Shown: positions 44,049-53,271, counted from the first letter of the stretch. The stretch: 64,000 nucleotides of DNA from Staphylococcus sp. M0911 (GCF_003491325.1 NZ_CP022881.1:62001-126000), one strand, 5' to 3'. The notes: generated from the letters alone by a model not told the origin. Numbers and translations are program-made.

Positions 44049-45908
44049 ATGATTGAAAGACAAATTAAGCTTATAGAATTATTGCGTAATAAGCGAAGTG
44101 ATTATCTAAAATCTGATGATATAGCGGCCTATTTAAACATTTCAAATAGGACAGCTAGAACCGATATCAAAATCATTAATAATCAATTTATGCCAGAAGT
44201 GATTGGGAATATTAAATCTAAAGGGTATTTTTTAAATACGACACGCTATTCTCTTGAAGATATTGATCATCAACTGAGCAATTATTTAAATCAAGATGGT
44301 AAGTTGTTGATTAAAATAGCATACCAATTACTCATGTATAGTAAATCAGTATTAATAAGTGAATTAATGGAACAATTTCAATTGTCTAAGAAAGAGATTT
44401 TGGATTATATGAGTAGAATTCAAATGTGGTGTGAGAAATATGAAGTTAATATCATTATCAAGAGAAAGACAGGTATTACGGTAACAGGTAATGAAAAAGA
44501 TATTAATAATGCGATTTTACATTTGAACCAGTTATCAAAGCAACATCACCGAGTTGAAGATTTGATATTAAATGAATTGCCCAAGGCTCATATACAAATG
44601 ATTAAACAAATAATTGAAGACAACTTAAGCGTTCATGATATTCGTACTTCACATCTTCAAATAGAACAACTTGTCATACACCTAATATTAATTTTAAAAA
44701 GGCAATCCATATCAGAAGAATCATGGAATATTAATGATGAATCACTAGTCATTTCAAATGAAATTATAAAAGATATCAATCAGCGCTTAGGATATCATTT
44801 AAATACGCAAACGGTACATTTATTCTCATTTTTTATTAGTTATCATTTTAATAAATTTGATTTAGGTTTTGAGAAAGTTTTCATTGAAAGTTACATACAG
44901 CAGTTGATTACAAAAATGGAACAAAAGATGCATCTTAAATTTGGTTCGGATAATGTTTTAAAGGACAATTTACTTGCACATTTTAGTCGTACCTATTTAA
45001 GAATTATGAAGGAAGTTTACTTAAATAATCCATTAACAGGTGAAATAAAAATACTTTATCCATATGTATTTAACGTATTATACGATATTATCCATGAACT
45101 TGCTAAAGATACTGGAATCAATTTAAGTGAAGATGAAATTGCATTTTTAACGATACATTTTCAAGCATCTATAGATCGAAATGAAGTATCACAGGTTAAT
45201 ATAGCTATTTGTTGTTACTATGGATTAGGTATTTCTCAATTATTAGAAACCAAAATATCGAAAGTTAACCAGCATGTTAAGGTTACAGATATACTAAGAT
45301 TTGAAGATATTGAAAATGATGCATTTGAAAATATAGATATACTTATTACAACGCATGATATTCATATGCAATTACCACAAGATTTAGATGTAATTAAAGT
45401 TTCTCCACTATTTTCAGAAGATGATCAATTTAAATTGAATCGAATCGTTAAAGGTAAATTAAACCCGATAGCTAAAAATAATGAATTAAATGAGATACCT
45501 GTTACGATCGTTAACAATGATTTTATACAAACCATACCAGGTGTGTTTGAAACGGCGCATCAAATTTTGAATAACTATAAAGCGATTAGTAGTGGATATA
45601 TAGAAACAGCATTAAATAGAGAAAAAGCTTCCTCAACATATATCGGTAATAGCATGACAATGCCCCACGGTGATCCTACAAAGGTATTAAGCTCACATAT
45701 TATTATATTTAAGAGTGATAATGGATTTTATTGGAAAGAGCATAAAGTAAAATTAGTGTTTTTCTTAGCGATTGCTAAACCAGATATCCATTTGATGAAA
45801 CAAATGATGCAAAACTTGTCTTTATTAGATGAAGAAGATATTCATCAATTAGCACATCTTGAAGAAACAACATTTCAAAATAAAATATTAAAACTAATCA
45901 AAGGATAA
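44049..45908 (+). CDS. PRD-containing PTS transcriptional activator (BglG/MtlR/ManR type)
   Basis: I chose ATG 44049, with AAAGGGGG upstream. The 619-residue protein has an N-terminal helix-turn-helix (residues about 1-60, DDIAAYLNISNRTARTDI), two PTS regulation domains (around EQLVIHLILILKRQ and DEIAFLTIHFQASID), an EIIB-like segment (NIAICCYYGLGISQLLETKI) and a C-terminal EIIA domain with the phosphorylatable His in NSMTMPHGDPTKV. It senses PTS phosphorylation and activates the adjacent EII operon. It has its own terminator. Confidence 0.88.
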   Translation: MIERQIKLIELLRNKRSDYLKSDDIAAYLNISNRTARTDIKIINNQFMPEVIGNIKSKGYFLNTTRYSLEDIDHQLSNYLNQDGKLLIKIAYQLLMYSKSVLISELMEQFQLSKKEILDYMSRIQMWCEKYEVNIIIKRKTGITVTGNEKDINNAILHLNQLSKQHHRVEDLILNELPKAHIQMIKQIIEDNLSVHDIRTSHLQIEQLVIHLILILKRQSISEESWNINDESLVISNEIIKDINQRLGYHLNTQTVHLFSFFISYHFNKFDLGFEKVFIESYIQQLITKMEQKMHLKFGSDNVLKDNLLAHFSRTYLRIMKEVYLNNPLTGEIKILYPYVFNVLYDIIHELAKDTGINLSEDEIAFLTIHFQASIDRNEVSQVNIAICCYYGLGISQLLETKISKVNQHVKVTDILRFEDIENDAFENIDILITTHDIHMQLPQDLDVIKVSPLFSEDDQFKLNRIVKGKLNPIAKNNELNEIPVTIVNNDFIQTIPGVFETAHQILNNYKAISSGYIETALNREKASSTYIGNSMTMPHGDPTKVLSSHIIIFKSDNGFYWKEHKVKLVFFLAIAKPDIHLMKQMMQNLSLLDEEDIHQLAHLEETTFQNKILKLIKG

Positions 45909-45939
45909 TTACCACTAGTAACGGTAATTATCTTTTTTT
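45904..45939 (+). terminator. Intrinsic terminator
   Basis: GATAATTACC (45904-45913) pairs perfectly with GGTAATTATC (45923-45932), followed by seven T residues. The stem begins inside the stop codon of the regulator gene. Confidence 0.85.
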
Positions 45940-45948
45940 ATAGCATTC

Positions 45949-45962
45949 TGACAACGCTTACA
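45949..45962 (+). promoter_or_regulatory. cre (CcpA) site before fruA
   Basis: TGACAACGCTTACA matches the cre consensus TGWNANCGNTNWCA at every position. It lies 26 bp before the fruA start, suited to carbon catabolite repression of the PTS operon. Confidence 0.7.
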
Positions 45963-45987
45963 CTATAAGTAAAGGAGCGTGAAGACG

Positions 45988-47943
45988 ATGAAAATATTAG
46001 CAATAACATCTTGTCCAAACGGTATTGCTCATACTTATATGGCTCAAGAGAAGTTAGAACAAGCAGCCAAGAAAATGGGTGTAGATATTAAAGTTGAGAC
46101 ACAAGGTGGCGTAGGTGCAGAGAACGTTTTAACTGCAAAGGAAATTAGAGAAGCTGATGGCATTATTATTGCAGCTGATAGACAAGTGGATTTATCAAGA
46201 TTTAATGGTAAGAGATTGGTTAATGAAAATGTAAGAGAAGGCATCCATCATCCAGAAAACTTAATACAAAGGATTATAGATCAAGATGCTAAAATTTATC
46301 ACGATAAAAATGCAACAACACAATCTAATGATTCGGATGACGAAGAAGATCGAAAAAGCGGTATTCAGATGGTGTATCAACATTTAATGAATGGTGTTTC
46401 ATTCATGGTTCCGTTTATCGTAGTGGGTGGTTTACTGATAGCAATCGCTTTAACTTTAGGAGGACACCCTACATCTGAAGGTCTCAAAATTCCTGATGAT
46501 TCATTTTGGAAATCAATTGAGAATATAGGTAAATTATCATTTGGCTTTATGGTTCCAATATTAGCAGGTTATATCGCATATAGTATTGCTGATAAACCAG
46601 GTTTAGTCCCAGGTATGATTGGTGGTGCTATTGCAGCTGATGGAAGCTTATACGGCAGTGAAGCTGGCGCAGGTTTCTTAGGTGGTATTGTGGCAGGTTT
46701 CATAGCAGGATATGTTGCTAAATGGATTAAAAATATTAGAGTACCTAAAGCAATGGCACCTATTATGCCAATTATCATTATTCCAATACTTGCATCTTTA
46801 GTAGTGGGACTTATCTTTATATTCCTTATAGGAGCGCCTATTTCAGGTATATTTATAGCTTTAACTGGATGGTTGAAGGGTATGCAGGGCGCTAACATTA
46901 TTATATTAGCTCTTATTATAGGTGCGATGATTGCATTTGATATGGGAGGTCCGGTGAATAAAGTAGCTTTCTTATTCGGATCTGCTCTTATTGCAGAAGG
47001 AAATTATGCTGTGATGGGAATGGTAGCAGTTGCCGTTTGTACACCGCCAATTGGATTAGGGTTAGCAACATTTGTTCAAAAACATAAATTCAATCATGCT
47101 GAACAAGAAATGGGGAAAGCCTCATTTACTATGGGATTATTTGGTATTACTGAAGGTGCTATACCGTTTGCTGCACAAGATCCATTGCGTATCATACCTT
47201 CTAATATGATTGGTGCAATGGTTGCTGCAGTCATTGCTGCTATGGGTGGCGTTGGAGATAGAGTTGCGCATGGTGGTCCTATTGTTGCTGTTTTAGGTGG
47301 TATCGATCATATTATTTGGTTCTTTATAGCAGTCATTATCGGTAGCTTGGTAACAATGATTACCATTTTAATTTTAAAAAGAAATACACCTGTAACTGAT
47401 GTAGAAGAGGATCAAGAAGATGCGCATTTAGAAACAAGTACAAATAGTAGTCAAGAAAGCACAGATTCAGAGTCTAAAGTGGATGAAAGTGTTGAACATA
47501 ACGATAACGTATTTCAAAAAGACGTTATCAATATAAATACTAATGTGAAAACTAAAGAAGAAGCTATTGATTATATGGTGAAAAATTTAAAAGAACATCG
47601 CTTTATCGACAATGAAGATGTTGTTAAACAAGCTATTTTAGATAGAGAAGCGGAATCAACAACAGCCATTGGTATGAATGTGGCAATCCCTCATGCTAAA
47701 TCTGATGCAGTTAACCAACCTACTGTAGCCGTTTTACAAAATAAAGAAGGCGTAGATTGGATTAGTTTAGATGAGACACTTCCGAAAATACTCTTTATGA
47801 TTGTCGTACCAAATGACAGTAATAATACACATTTGAAATTACTACAAAGACTGTCTAGAAGCCTGATGGATGACAAAACAAGAGAAGCACTTATTAATGC
47901 ACCATCCAAAGACGATATTTACGACATTTTAAAAAAGATATAG
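45988..47943 (+). CDS. fruA: Fructose-family PTS EII-BCA transporter
   Basis: I chose ATG 45988, with AAAGGAG 10 bases upstream. The 651-residue protein has EIIB first (KILAITSCPNGIAHTYMAQE, phosphorylated Cys9), then a polytopic EIIC (residues about 130-480, with GGHPTSEG, MGGPVNKVAF and GITEGAIPFAAQDP), an acidic Ser/Glu-rich linker, and EIIA with the active-site His in VAIPHAKSDAV. It imports and phosphorylates fructose or mannose. It is followed 14 bp later by manA, which points to a mannose- or fructose-type substrate. Confidence 0.9.
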   Translation: MKILAITSCPNGIAHTYMAQEKLEQAAKKMGVDIKVETQGGVGAENVLTAKEIREADGIIIAADRQVDLSRFNGKRLVNENVREGIHHPENLIQRIIDQDAKIYHDKNATTQSNDSDDEEDRKSGIQMVYQHLMNGVSFMVPFIVVGGLLIAIALTLGGHPTSEGLKIPDDSFWKSIENIGKLSFGFMVPILAGYIAYSIADKPGLVPGMIGGAIAADGSLYGSEAGAGFLGGIVAGFIAGYVAKWIKNIRVPKAMAPIMPIIIIPILASLVVGLIFIFLIGAPISGIFIALTGWLKGMQGANIIILALIIGAMIAFDMGGPVNKVAFLFGSALIAEGNYAVMGMVAVAVCTPPIGLGLATFVQKHKFNHAEQEMGKASFTMGLFGITEGAIPFAAQDPLRIIPSNMIGAMVAAVIAAMGGVGDRVAHGGPIVAVLGGIDHIIWFFIAVIIGSLVTMITILILKRNTPVTDVEEDQEDAHLETSTNSSQESTDSESKVDESVEHNDNVFQKDVININTNVKTKEEAIDYMVKNLKEHRFIDNEDVVKQAILDREAESTTAIGMNVAIPHAKSDAVNQPTVAVLQNKEGVDWISLDETLPKILFMIVVPNDSNNTHLKLLQRLSRSLMDDKTREALINAPSKDDIYDILKKI

Positions 47944-47957
47944 AGGTGAATTAAAAC

Positions 47958-48893
47958 ATGGCATTATTTTTAAAACCAGTATTTCAGGAAAAAATTTGGG
48001 GTGGCACTGCATTAGAATCATTTAATTATCACTTACCTAGCAATAATGTTGGAGAATGTTGGGCCATTTCAGCACATCCCAATGGTCCCAATGTGATAGA
48101 AAATGGTCATTATAAAGGTAAAACGTTAGATGAAGTATGGTCAATTGATCGTTCATTATTTGGAAATGATCAAAGAGATAAATTTCCATTATTAACTAAA
48201 ATCTTAGATGCTAATGATAAATTATCGGTACAAGTTCATCCCGATGACGATTATGCTCAAAAGTATGAAGGTGAATACGGTAAAACTGAATGTTGGTATA
48301 TCTTAGATGCCAAAGAAGATGCAGAAATCATCTACGGCATTAATGTTGATAATAAAGAAGATTTGGTTGAGTGTATTAATAATCGAGAGTTTGATCGATT
48401 ATTTAAAAAGGTGAAAGTTAAACCAGGTGACTTCTATTATGTGCCTGCGGGGACAGTTCATGCTATTGGTTCAGGTATATTGATATTAGAAACTCAGCAA
48501 TCTTCTGATACAACTTACCGTATATATGATTATGATCGTAAAGATAAACATGGGCATTTAAGAGATTTACACTTAGAACAAAGTAAAGCAGTCATCAATA
48601 TTAATCAAGAGAACCCTAATGTGGTACCTCAACAAAGTGAAGTTCAAGGACAGACAGTAACTCAATTTGTATCAAACGAATTTTTTACAGTAGAAAAATG
48701 GAGAATTAATGGGAAATTAAATTACAATAAACCACATGCTTATTGCTTAGTTTCAGTCATCGATGGGACAGGTAGTGTGATTATAGATGATGAAAGATAC
48801 GATATACAAAAAGGTAGACATTTTATCATTACAAATGAAGATCAAAATATTTTATTTGAAGGTAAATTAGAAATAATAATAAGTTACTCGTAA
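47958..48893 (+). CDS. manA: Mannose-6-phosphate isomerase, class I
   Basis: The 311-residue protein begins MALFLKPVFQEKIWGGTAL and has the type I zinc site: LSVQVHPDDDYA (Gln and His), KTECWYIL (Glu) and VPAGTVHAIGSGILILETQQSSD (His). The length matches the short Firmicute group. It interconverts mannose 6-phosphate and fructose 6-phosphate. It is co-transcribed with fruA, with GAGGTGAA as its ribosome site. Confidence 0.93.
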   Translation: MALFLKPVFQEKIWGGTALESFNYHLPSNNVGECWAISAHPNGPNVIENGHYKGKTLDEVWSIDRSLFGNDQRDKFPLLTKILDANDKLSVQVHPDDDYAQKYEGEYGKTECWYILDAKEDAEIIYGINVDNKEDLVECINNREFDRLFKKVKVKPGDFYYVPAGTVHAIGSGILILETQQSSDTTYRIYDYDRKDKHGHLRDLHLEQSKAVININQENPNVVPQQSEVQGQTVTQFVSNEFFTVEKWRINGKLNYNKPHAYCLVSVIDGTGSVIIDDERYDIQKGRHFIITNEDQNILFEGKLEIIISYS

Positions 48894-49094
48894 ATTTAGG
48901 TAAGGGTTTAAGTGAAGTTAGTGAAAGGGGGAGAAGCACTGTGATGTCGGTGTTCTCCATTTAAGTATGATTAAACTAATTAATAGTTATGTAAAGTCAA
49001 TTTGTAAGAATTATATATTTTCACTTTAATTTAAATTCTTTTTTTAGTAAGATGACTTTAGTAATTTTTTTACACTTTATTGTAATATTCACAG

Positions 49095-49117
49095 GCAACC
49101 TATATGGTTGCTTTTTT
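49095..49117 (+). terminator. Intrinsic terminator or attenuator ahead of yidC
   Basis: GCAACC (49095-49100) pairs with GGTTGC (49106-49111), followed by TTTTTT. It lies about 200 bp after manA and only 29 bp before the yidC start. It may end the PTS transcript or act as an attenuator in the yidC leader. Confidence 0.65.
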
Positions 49118-49145
49118 AATTATTTTGTTGAAAGGATACATAAAA

Positions 49146-49982
49146 ATGAAACTAAAATATGTGATTTTAGTATTATTAGCACCTGTATTTTTATCAGCTT
49201 GTAACTATTCTAAACCAGAGAATCGAAATGGCTTTTTCTATAATACTTTTGCTAAACCAATGGATTTATTTTTAAATTGGATGGGAGAACATCTTAATCA
49301 TAATTATGGTCTAGCTATTATTATTATCGTATTAGCGATTAGATTAATAATGTTGCCATTTATGTTATCACAAACTAAAAATGGCCAGTTTATGAGAAAA
49401 CTAATGAAAATCGCTAAACCAGAGTTAGATCCTATTCAAGAAAAAGTGCGACGTGCGCGCACACAAGAAGAAAAAATGGATGCTAATAAAGAGATGATGG
49501 ATGTATATAAAAAATACCATATTAATCCAATGAAAAGCATGTTAGGTTGTCTTCCTATGCTTATTCAAATGCCAATATTATTTGGTCTATATGCATCATT
49601 AAAATGGCCAGTACATAATCATTTATCACAATATCCTCACTTTTTATGGTTTGATTTATCCAATCCAGATATTTATATAACACTCATTGCGGGTATTTTA
49701 TATTTTATCCAATCTCTAGTAAGTTTAGGTAACATGCCCCAAGAACAAAGACAAATGGGCTATATGATGATGGTAATTTCACCTATATTTATTATTTATA
49801 TTTCATTCACATCAGCATCTGCTTTAGGACTATATTGGTCCATCAATGCATTATTCCTTATCATTCAAATGTATTTTTCAAATCAATATTATTCAAAAAT
49901 TGCAGACGAGTATGTAAAATCATTTGAAAAACAAAATGATAAAAAGTCACAGAAAGCAAAAACAATTAAAAAGAAGAAATAA
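49146..49982 (+). CDS. yidC: YidC/Oxa1-type membrane protein insertase (second-type paralogue)
   Basis: I chose ATG 49146, with GAAAGGA upstream. The 278-residue protein has a lipoprotein signal ([19 protein letters not shown], lipobox LSAC), then [22 protein letters not shown], whose Arg lies in the hydrophilic groove. The cytosolic hairpin ([21 protein letters not shown]) and [25 protein letters not shown], with the [12 protein letters not shown] end helix, complete the fold. The C-terminal tail is lysine-rich. It resembles but differs clearly from the remembered sequence of the main staphylococcal YidC, so a second copy is likely. Confidence 0.88.
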   Translation: MKLKYVILVLLAPVFLSACNYSKPENRNGFFYNTFAKPMDLFLNWMGEHLNHNYGLAIIIIVLAIRLIMLPFMLSQTKNGQFMRKLMKIAKPELDPIQEKVRRARTQEEKMDANKEMMDVYKKYHINPMKSMLGCLPMLIQMPILFGLYASLKWPVHNHLSQYPHFLWFDLSNPDIYITLIAGILYFIQSLVSLGNMPQEQRQMGYMMMVISPIFIIYISFTSASALGLYWSINALFLIIQMYFSNQYYSKIADEYVKSFEKQNDKKSQKAKTIKKKK

Positions 49983-49995
49983 TCAATAATAAAAA

Positions 49996-50087
49996 GGGAC
50001 TCTGCAATGACCCAAAATTTGGGAAATAACTAAAAAACACTTTCGTTGAATTCATATTAAAATGAATCATGCGAAGGTGTTTTTTCT
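49996..50087 (+). mobile_element. Left end of a decayed IS3-family element
   Basis: GGGACTCTGC at 49996 starts a segment that holds the palindrome CCCAAAATTTGGG (50011-50023). A terminator-like hairpin (AACACTTTCG/CGAAGGTGTT, 50036-50081) with a T run follows, just before the orfA relic. This arrangement is common at the left end of IS elements, where it blocks incoming transcription. No right end is visible. Confidence 0.45.
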
Positions 50088-50369
50088 ATGAAAAGAGTAG
50101 TTTATTCATTAGCAACTAAAAATAAAGTGATTGAAATGAAAGTAGTTATTTATATGACAAAAGAATTATGAAAGCATAAAATATTAGGAATAGAAAACAA
50201 GTGAAAACTTGATGTCAATGATATTGAGAAGAGTGAAAGGCATAGGTTTAACCAACAAGACGGTAAACTATATGATTATAGTAAGGGATTGGAAGAATTA
50301 TTAGAATTAGAACAATTGAATTTAGAGAATAAGAGAAAAGATGTTGAAATCGCATTCAATAAAATCTAG
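50088..50369 (+). pseudogene. IS3-family transposase OrfA relic
   Basis: A single frame from ATG 50088 reads MKRVVYSLATKNKVIEMKV and later HRFNQQDGKLYDYSKGLEE and LENKRKDVEIAFNK. It is interrupted by in-frame stops at 50169 and 50202 and ends at 50367. The pattern (KRVxYS..TKxKxIEMK, then F..Q.GK.Y.YGKG.EEL, LENKRK) is that of staphylococcal IS3-family OrfA proteins. There is no frameshift, and orfB is absent. Confidence 0.6.
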
Positions 50370-50416
50370 GCAACTTATCACTATGCATAAAAAGGTTTAA
50401 AATAGGATGCTGATTG

Positions 50417-50644
50417 TTATAAATTCATAAAGATATGCGTATAAAATAGAGAAATTACTATTCCTAATGTTCTGAATAAAAATACTAGAACATAATTTTT
50501 AATGTTTAATACTAATAATATAGAAACGATTACTAATGGGATATAACCTAATATATTTTGAAATTGATAATCTATTATCATTCCTATATATTCCATAGGT
50601 AAAATTGACAAAATACTAACATAAATAAACCAAGACTTTTTCAT
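50417..50644 (-). CDS. Small membrane protein, unknown function
   Basis: The 75-residue protein is nearly all hydrophobic with two to three membrane helices (WFIYVSILSILPMEYIGMII, ILGYIPLVIVSILLVLNI, VLVFLFRTLGIVISLFY). AAAGGAG lies 9 bases before the ATG on the minus strand, which supports translation. I do not recognise the family. It is divergent from the SpoIIM-like gene. Confidence 0.6.
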   Translation of the reverse strand: MKKSWFIYVSILSILPMEYIGMIIDYQFQNILGYIPLVIVSILLVLNIKNYVLVFLFRTLGIVISLFYTHIFMNL

Positions 50645-50826
50645 TTAATTTTTCTCCTTTCTTCTATTTAATTATTTTAAGTTTACTTATATAGTCATTA
50701 ATTTTTGAATAAAAGTATTTTTGTATTTATTGATATTCTAATGTTAGACTGAAATTAATCATAGTAGATTTGGCAAATTTCTTTGTATTTTCCATGAATT
50801 TTCATTAATAGTTAAAGGAGAAGGTT

Positions 50827-51435
50827 ATGTTAAATATAAGTGATAAGCAGTATGTTCAAAGGACTATGAAATGGTTTGTATTTTCGATGATTATTTTGAT
50901 TATAAGCTTTATTTTATCTAGTATATTTAGTCCATCTCTTGATACTTTTAAAAGTATCGGAGACCAAATACCATCTAGCTTAGATAAAGCTACTGGTTTA
51001 AATAAAGTATGGGAATTCATCATAAATAATGGTTTTAGAGTCCCTTTACAAATGCTAATACTCTCTTTAATTCCTATTCCATTTTTATATTGCGTAAATT
51101 TAATTTTTACAAGTACAATTACCGGAATCATGTTTGGATTCGTAATCAACTTTGACTTTCATAAAGGTTCGATAGTGATTTTATCATCAATTCCACATAT
51201 CGTTGTTGAAATATTTGCGATGTGCTTTGTTGTCAGTAGTTTATTTAAATTAAATCAAGCAATTGTTAGAAAAATCAGCAATTTGTTTAGAAAAGAGAAA
51301 AAACAAAATGTTTCATTTAAACAAGCGTTAATTCAATTAATTAAAACATATATCTTAATTGCGCTACCTTTATATATTATTGCAGCTTTTTTAGAAACTT
51401 ACTTCACTGAATGGATATATAGTATATTGATATAA
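50827..51435 (+). CDS. SpoIIM-like (stage II sporulation protein M family) membrane protein
   Basis: The 202-residue protein has about six helices. It carries the family's small-residue helix (TSTITGIMFGFVINFDF), SSIPHIVVEIFAMCFVVSSLF, matching the PHG-ExxA region, and the C-terminal LIALPLYIIAAFLETYFT. Members occur in non-sporulating bacteria with unclear roles in membrane or peptidoglycan processes. AAAGGAGAAGG precedes the ATG. The SdpI-like gene follows by about 50 bp, so the two may be co-transcribed. Confidence 0.7.
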   Translation: MLNISDKQYVQRTMKWFVFSMIILIISFILSSIFSPSLDTFKSIGDQIPSSLDKATGLNKVWEFIINNGFRVPLQMLILSLIPIPFLYCVNLIFTSTITGIMFGFVINFDFHKGSIVILSSIPHIVVEIFAMCFVVSSLFKLNQAIVRKISNLFRKEKKQNVSFKQALIQLIKTYILIALPLYIIAAFLETYFTEWIYSILI

Positions 51436-51484
51436 ACTAAATGATGATGTTTATTTGAAATTTTTACGAATAGAGGAGATATAC

Positions 51485-51817
51485 TTGTTACTCTTTCCTA
51501 TGAGCCTTTTTATGATTGTGGTAGGTATTTTATATAGTAAAACCTATCCAAAAGAAAGAAATCGATGGTATGGTTTTAGATCAAAAAAATCAATGAAAAA
51601 TGATGAAATATGGCTTAAAGCACAATTTTTATTTATTCAGTACAACAAGAGTATATTTAAATATAGTGCCATATTTTCAATTGTTTTCGTAATATGTGAT
51701 ATAGCATTGATTATATTGAAATTAGAAGACCAATTAATGGGGTCTATATTAATACAGACAGGAATTATTTTTATATTATTAGGTGTACTCCATTGGAGTG
51801 TGAATAGAAAACTATAA
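51485..51817 (+). CDS. SdpI-family membrane protein
   Basis: I chose TTG 51485, because AGGAG (51474-51478) lies 6 bases upstream; TTG 51455 would add ten charged residues. The 110-residue protein has an N-terminal helix, then the SdpI-type motif NRWYGFRSKKSMKNDEIWLKAQ, and two further helices. SdpI in Bacillus confers immunity to the toxin SdpC and acts in signalling. No SdpC-like toxin is seen nearby. Confidence 0.75.
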   Translation: MLLFPMSLFMIVVGILYSKTYPKERNRWYGFRSKKSMKNDEIWLKAQFLFIQYNKSIFKYSAIFSIVFVICDIALIILKLEDQLMGSILIQTGIIFILLGVLHWSVNRKL

Positions 51818-52151
51818 ATGGAAAAATATTATGAAGGTAGATGATGAAATTTTAAGTATACATAAATGTAATATTAATATAGGTATGAAAAATCATTATA
51901 TGTGAAATAGACGACAAAATGAGGGCAAGGAACTTGAAAATAGTAACTATGAGATTTAAAGGTAGAATACTTAAAAATTATTTTAAATGACGGACGTATG
52001 GTGTCCATTAAGATGTATATAATACATCTTAATGTCTAGTTAAAATGCATAAATATATAGAGAAGGTTAAAAATTTAATATTTAGTTTAAGCGACTTAAC
52101 TCATCATATTTGTATAAGTTGCACTTTAAATAGTAAAAAAGTGGGGGTTTA
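51818..52151. other. Intergenic region with a perfect palindrome
   Basis: No gene longer than 24 codons is present. CATTAAGATGTAT (52006-52018) and ATACATCTTAATG (52022-52034) form a perfect 13-bp inverted repeat with a 3-base loop and no T run, so it is more like an operator or RNA hairpin than a terminator. It lies about 120 bp before the coiled-coil gene pair. Confidence 0.6.
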
Positions 52152-52958
52152 ATGAAAAATTTGAGTATCCAAAGTGTAGATAGTTTCAAAAGTAAATACA
52201 AAAGCGTACCCGATAATAAAGTCTTGCGAAATATGAATAGTGATGAATTAGAATCATACTTTTTAATGTTATATAATATAAGAAATACTATTAATCAAGG
52301 ACAAGCACAATATAATAAATTATTGAAAAATAATAATGATAAGAAAAATAGAAAAATAGAGACTATTACCAGTGAATACAATGAAAGGCAAGAAACATTA
52401 AAATATTATACGCCTGAGACTGATAAAATTGATGCTAAATATAAGCAGCGTAGGGATTCGATTGTAAAACCTATCAATATCATTTGTAAGGTGTTATCAG
52501 TAATCATTGCAGTAATAGTATTTCTTAATCTCTTTTTTATTTCAAAAATCCTGGCTACTATTTTATGTTTTGTTACTTATAAAATGGTAGATTTGATATT
52601 AAGTTTTGTTGGTGGATTTATTGAAAGAAGAATATACAAAGCTAAATATAGAGAATGGACTGTAGCAAGAGCGCTAGATCAAGATTACTTTAATAGAGAG
52701 ATTGCTAGGTGTGAGGCACAGTTTGAAAGTGACAAGCAATATATTTTATCTGAACATAAAAGGTTTGATAGTAAAATAAGGAATGATTATCAATCGATTT
52801 ATACCCATTTTGAGAATGAAGCGCAAAAATTAGAAACATATCTTCCATCTGAGTTTAGAAGTCTAGATATTTTATCTACATTATTTGCAATTTTAAATGC
52901 TGGATTTGGTGACAGTTGGAAAGAAATCATCAATGTATATAGAGATCAAAAAATATGA
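52152..52958 (+). CDS. Membrane protein with coiled-coil regions, unknown function
   Basis: The 268-residue protein has a charged N-terminal helical region (residues about 1-110; SDELESYFLMLYNIRNTINQ, KKNRKIETITSEYNERQE). A hydrophobic hairpin follows (ICKVLSVIIAVIVFLNLFFI and ILATILCFVTYKMVDLILSF, about 112-155), then a long charged helical C-terminal region (FNREIARCEAQFESDKQYIL). I do not recognise the family. A GGGGG ribosome region precedes the ATG. It overlaps the next gene as ATGA, so the two proteins are probably made together. Confidence 0.7.
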   Translation: MKNLSIQSVDSFKSKYKSVPDNKVLRNMNSDELESYFLMLYNIRNTINQGQAQYNKLLKNNNDKKNRKIETITSEYNERQETLKYYTPETDKIDAKYKQRRDSIVKPINIICKVLSVIIAVIVFLNLFFISKILATILCFVTYKMVDLILSFVGGFIERRIYKAKYREWTVARALDQDYFNREIARCEAQFESDKQYILSEHKRFDSKIRNDYQSIYTHFENEAQKLETYLPSEFRSLDILSTLFAILNAGFGDSWKEIINVYRDQKI

Positions 52959-53230
52959 ATGAATTGAAATCTCATATCAATGATATTCAAAATACATTAA
53001 ATAGTATGAGTAACAATCAAAAAGCAACTATTCAAGCAATCAATCATCAAGGTCAGCAACAACAAAGGTTATTAAATGAACTTAATGTAGGGATACAACA
53101 GTCAAACAATAACATCGAGAAGTTGACTAATGATATCAACAGAGGTTATGAAAAAGTACAAAGAAATCAAAAAGCTATACATGATGAATTAGCTGATATG
53201 AATCCTCATAATCCTAGAAGTAAATATTAA
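52955..53230 (+). CDS. Small coiled-coil protein, unknown function
   Basis: The 91-residue protein is Gln/Asn-rich and predicted coiled coil (LKSHINDIQNTLNSMSNNQ, LLNELNVGIQQSNNNIEK, GYEKVQRNQKAIHDELADM). It has no signal peptide or membrane segment. It overlaps the upstream gene by 4 bp. It is likely the soluble partner of the membrane coiled-coil protein; the family is not recognised. Confidence 0.65.
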   Translation: MNELKSHINDIQNTLNSMSNNQKATIQAINHQGQQQQRLLNELNVGIQQSNNNIEKLTNDINRGYEKVQRNQKAIHDELADMNPHNPRSKY

Positions 53231-53241
53231 ATCAATATATA

Positions 53242-53271
53242 CAAAAAGAGTACAAAATTGTACTCTTTTTG
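53242..53271. terminator. Bidirectional intrinsic terminator
   Basis: CAAAAAGAGTACAA (53242-53255) pairs perfectly with TTGTACTCTTTTTG (53258-53271). It separates the convergent coiled-coil pair and the LPXTG gene. Confidence 0.85.

Noticed and set aside
49104..49145. N-terminal extension of yidC from 49104
   Set aside because: It would place translation across the terminator stem and add residues before a clear lipoprotein signal.
51840..51910. Short frame MKVDDEILSIHKCN in the intergenic region
   Set aside because: It has only 24 codons, no ribosome site and no motif.
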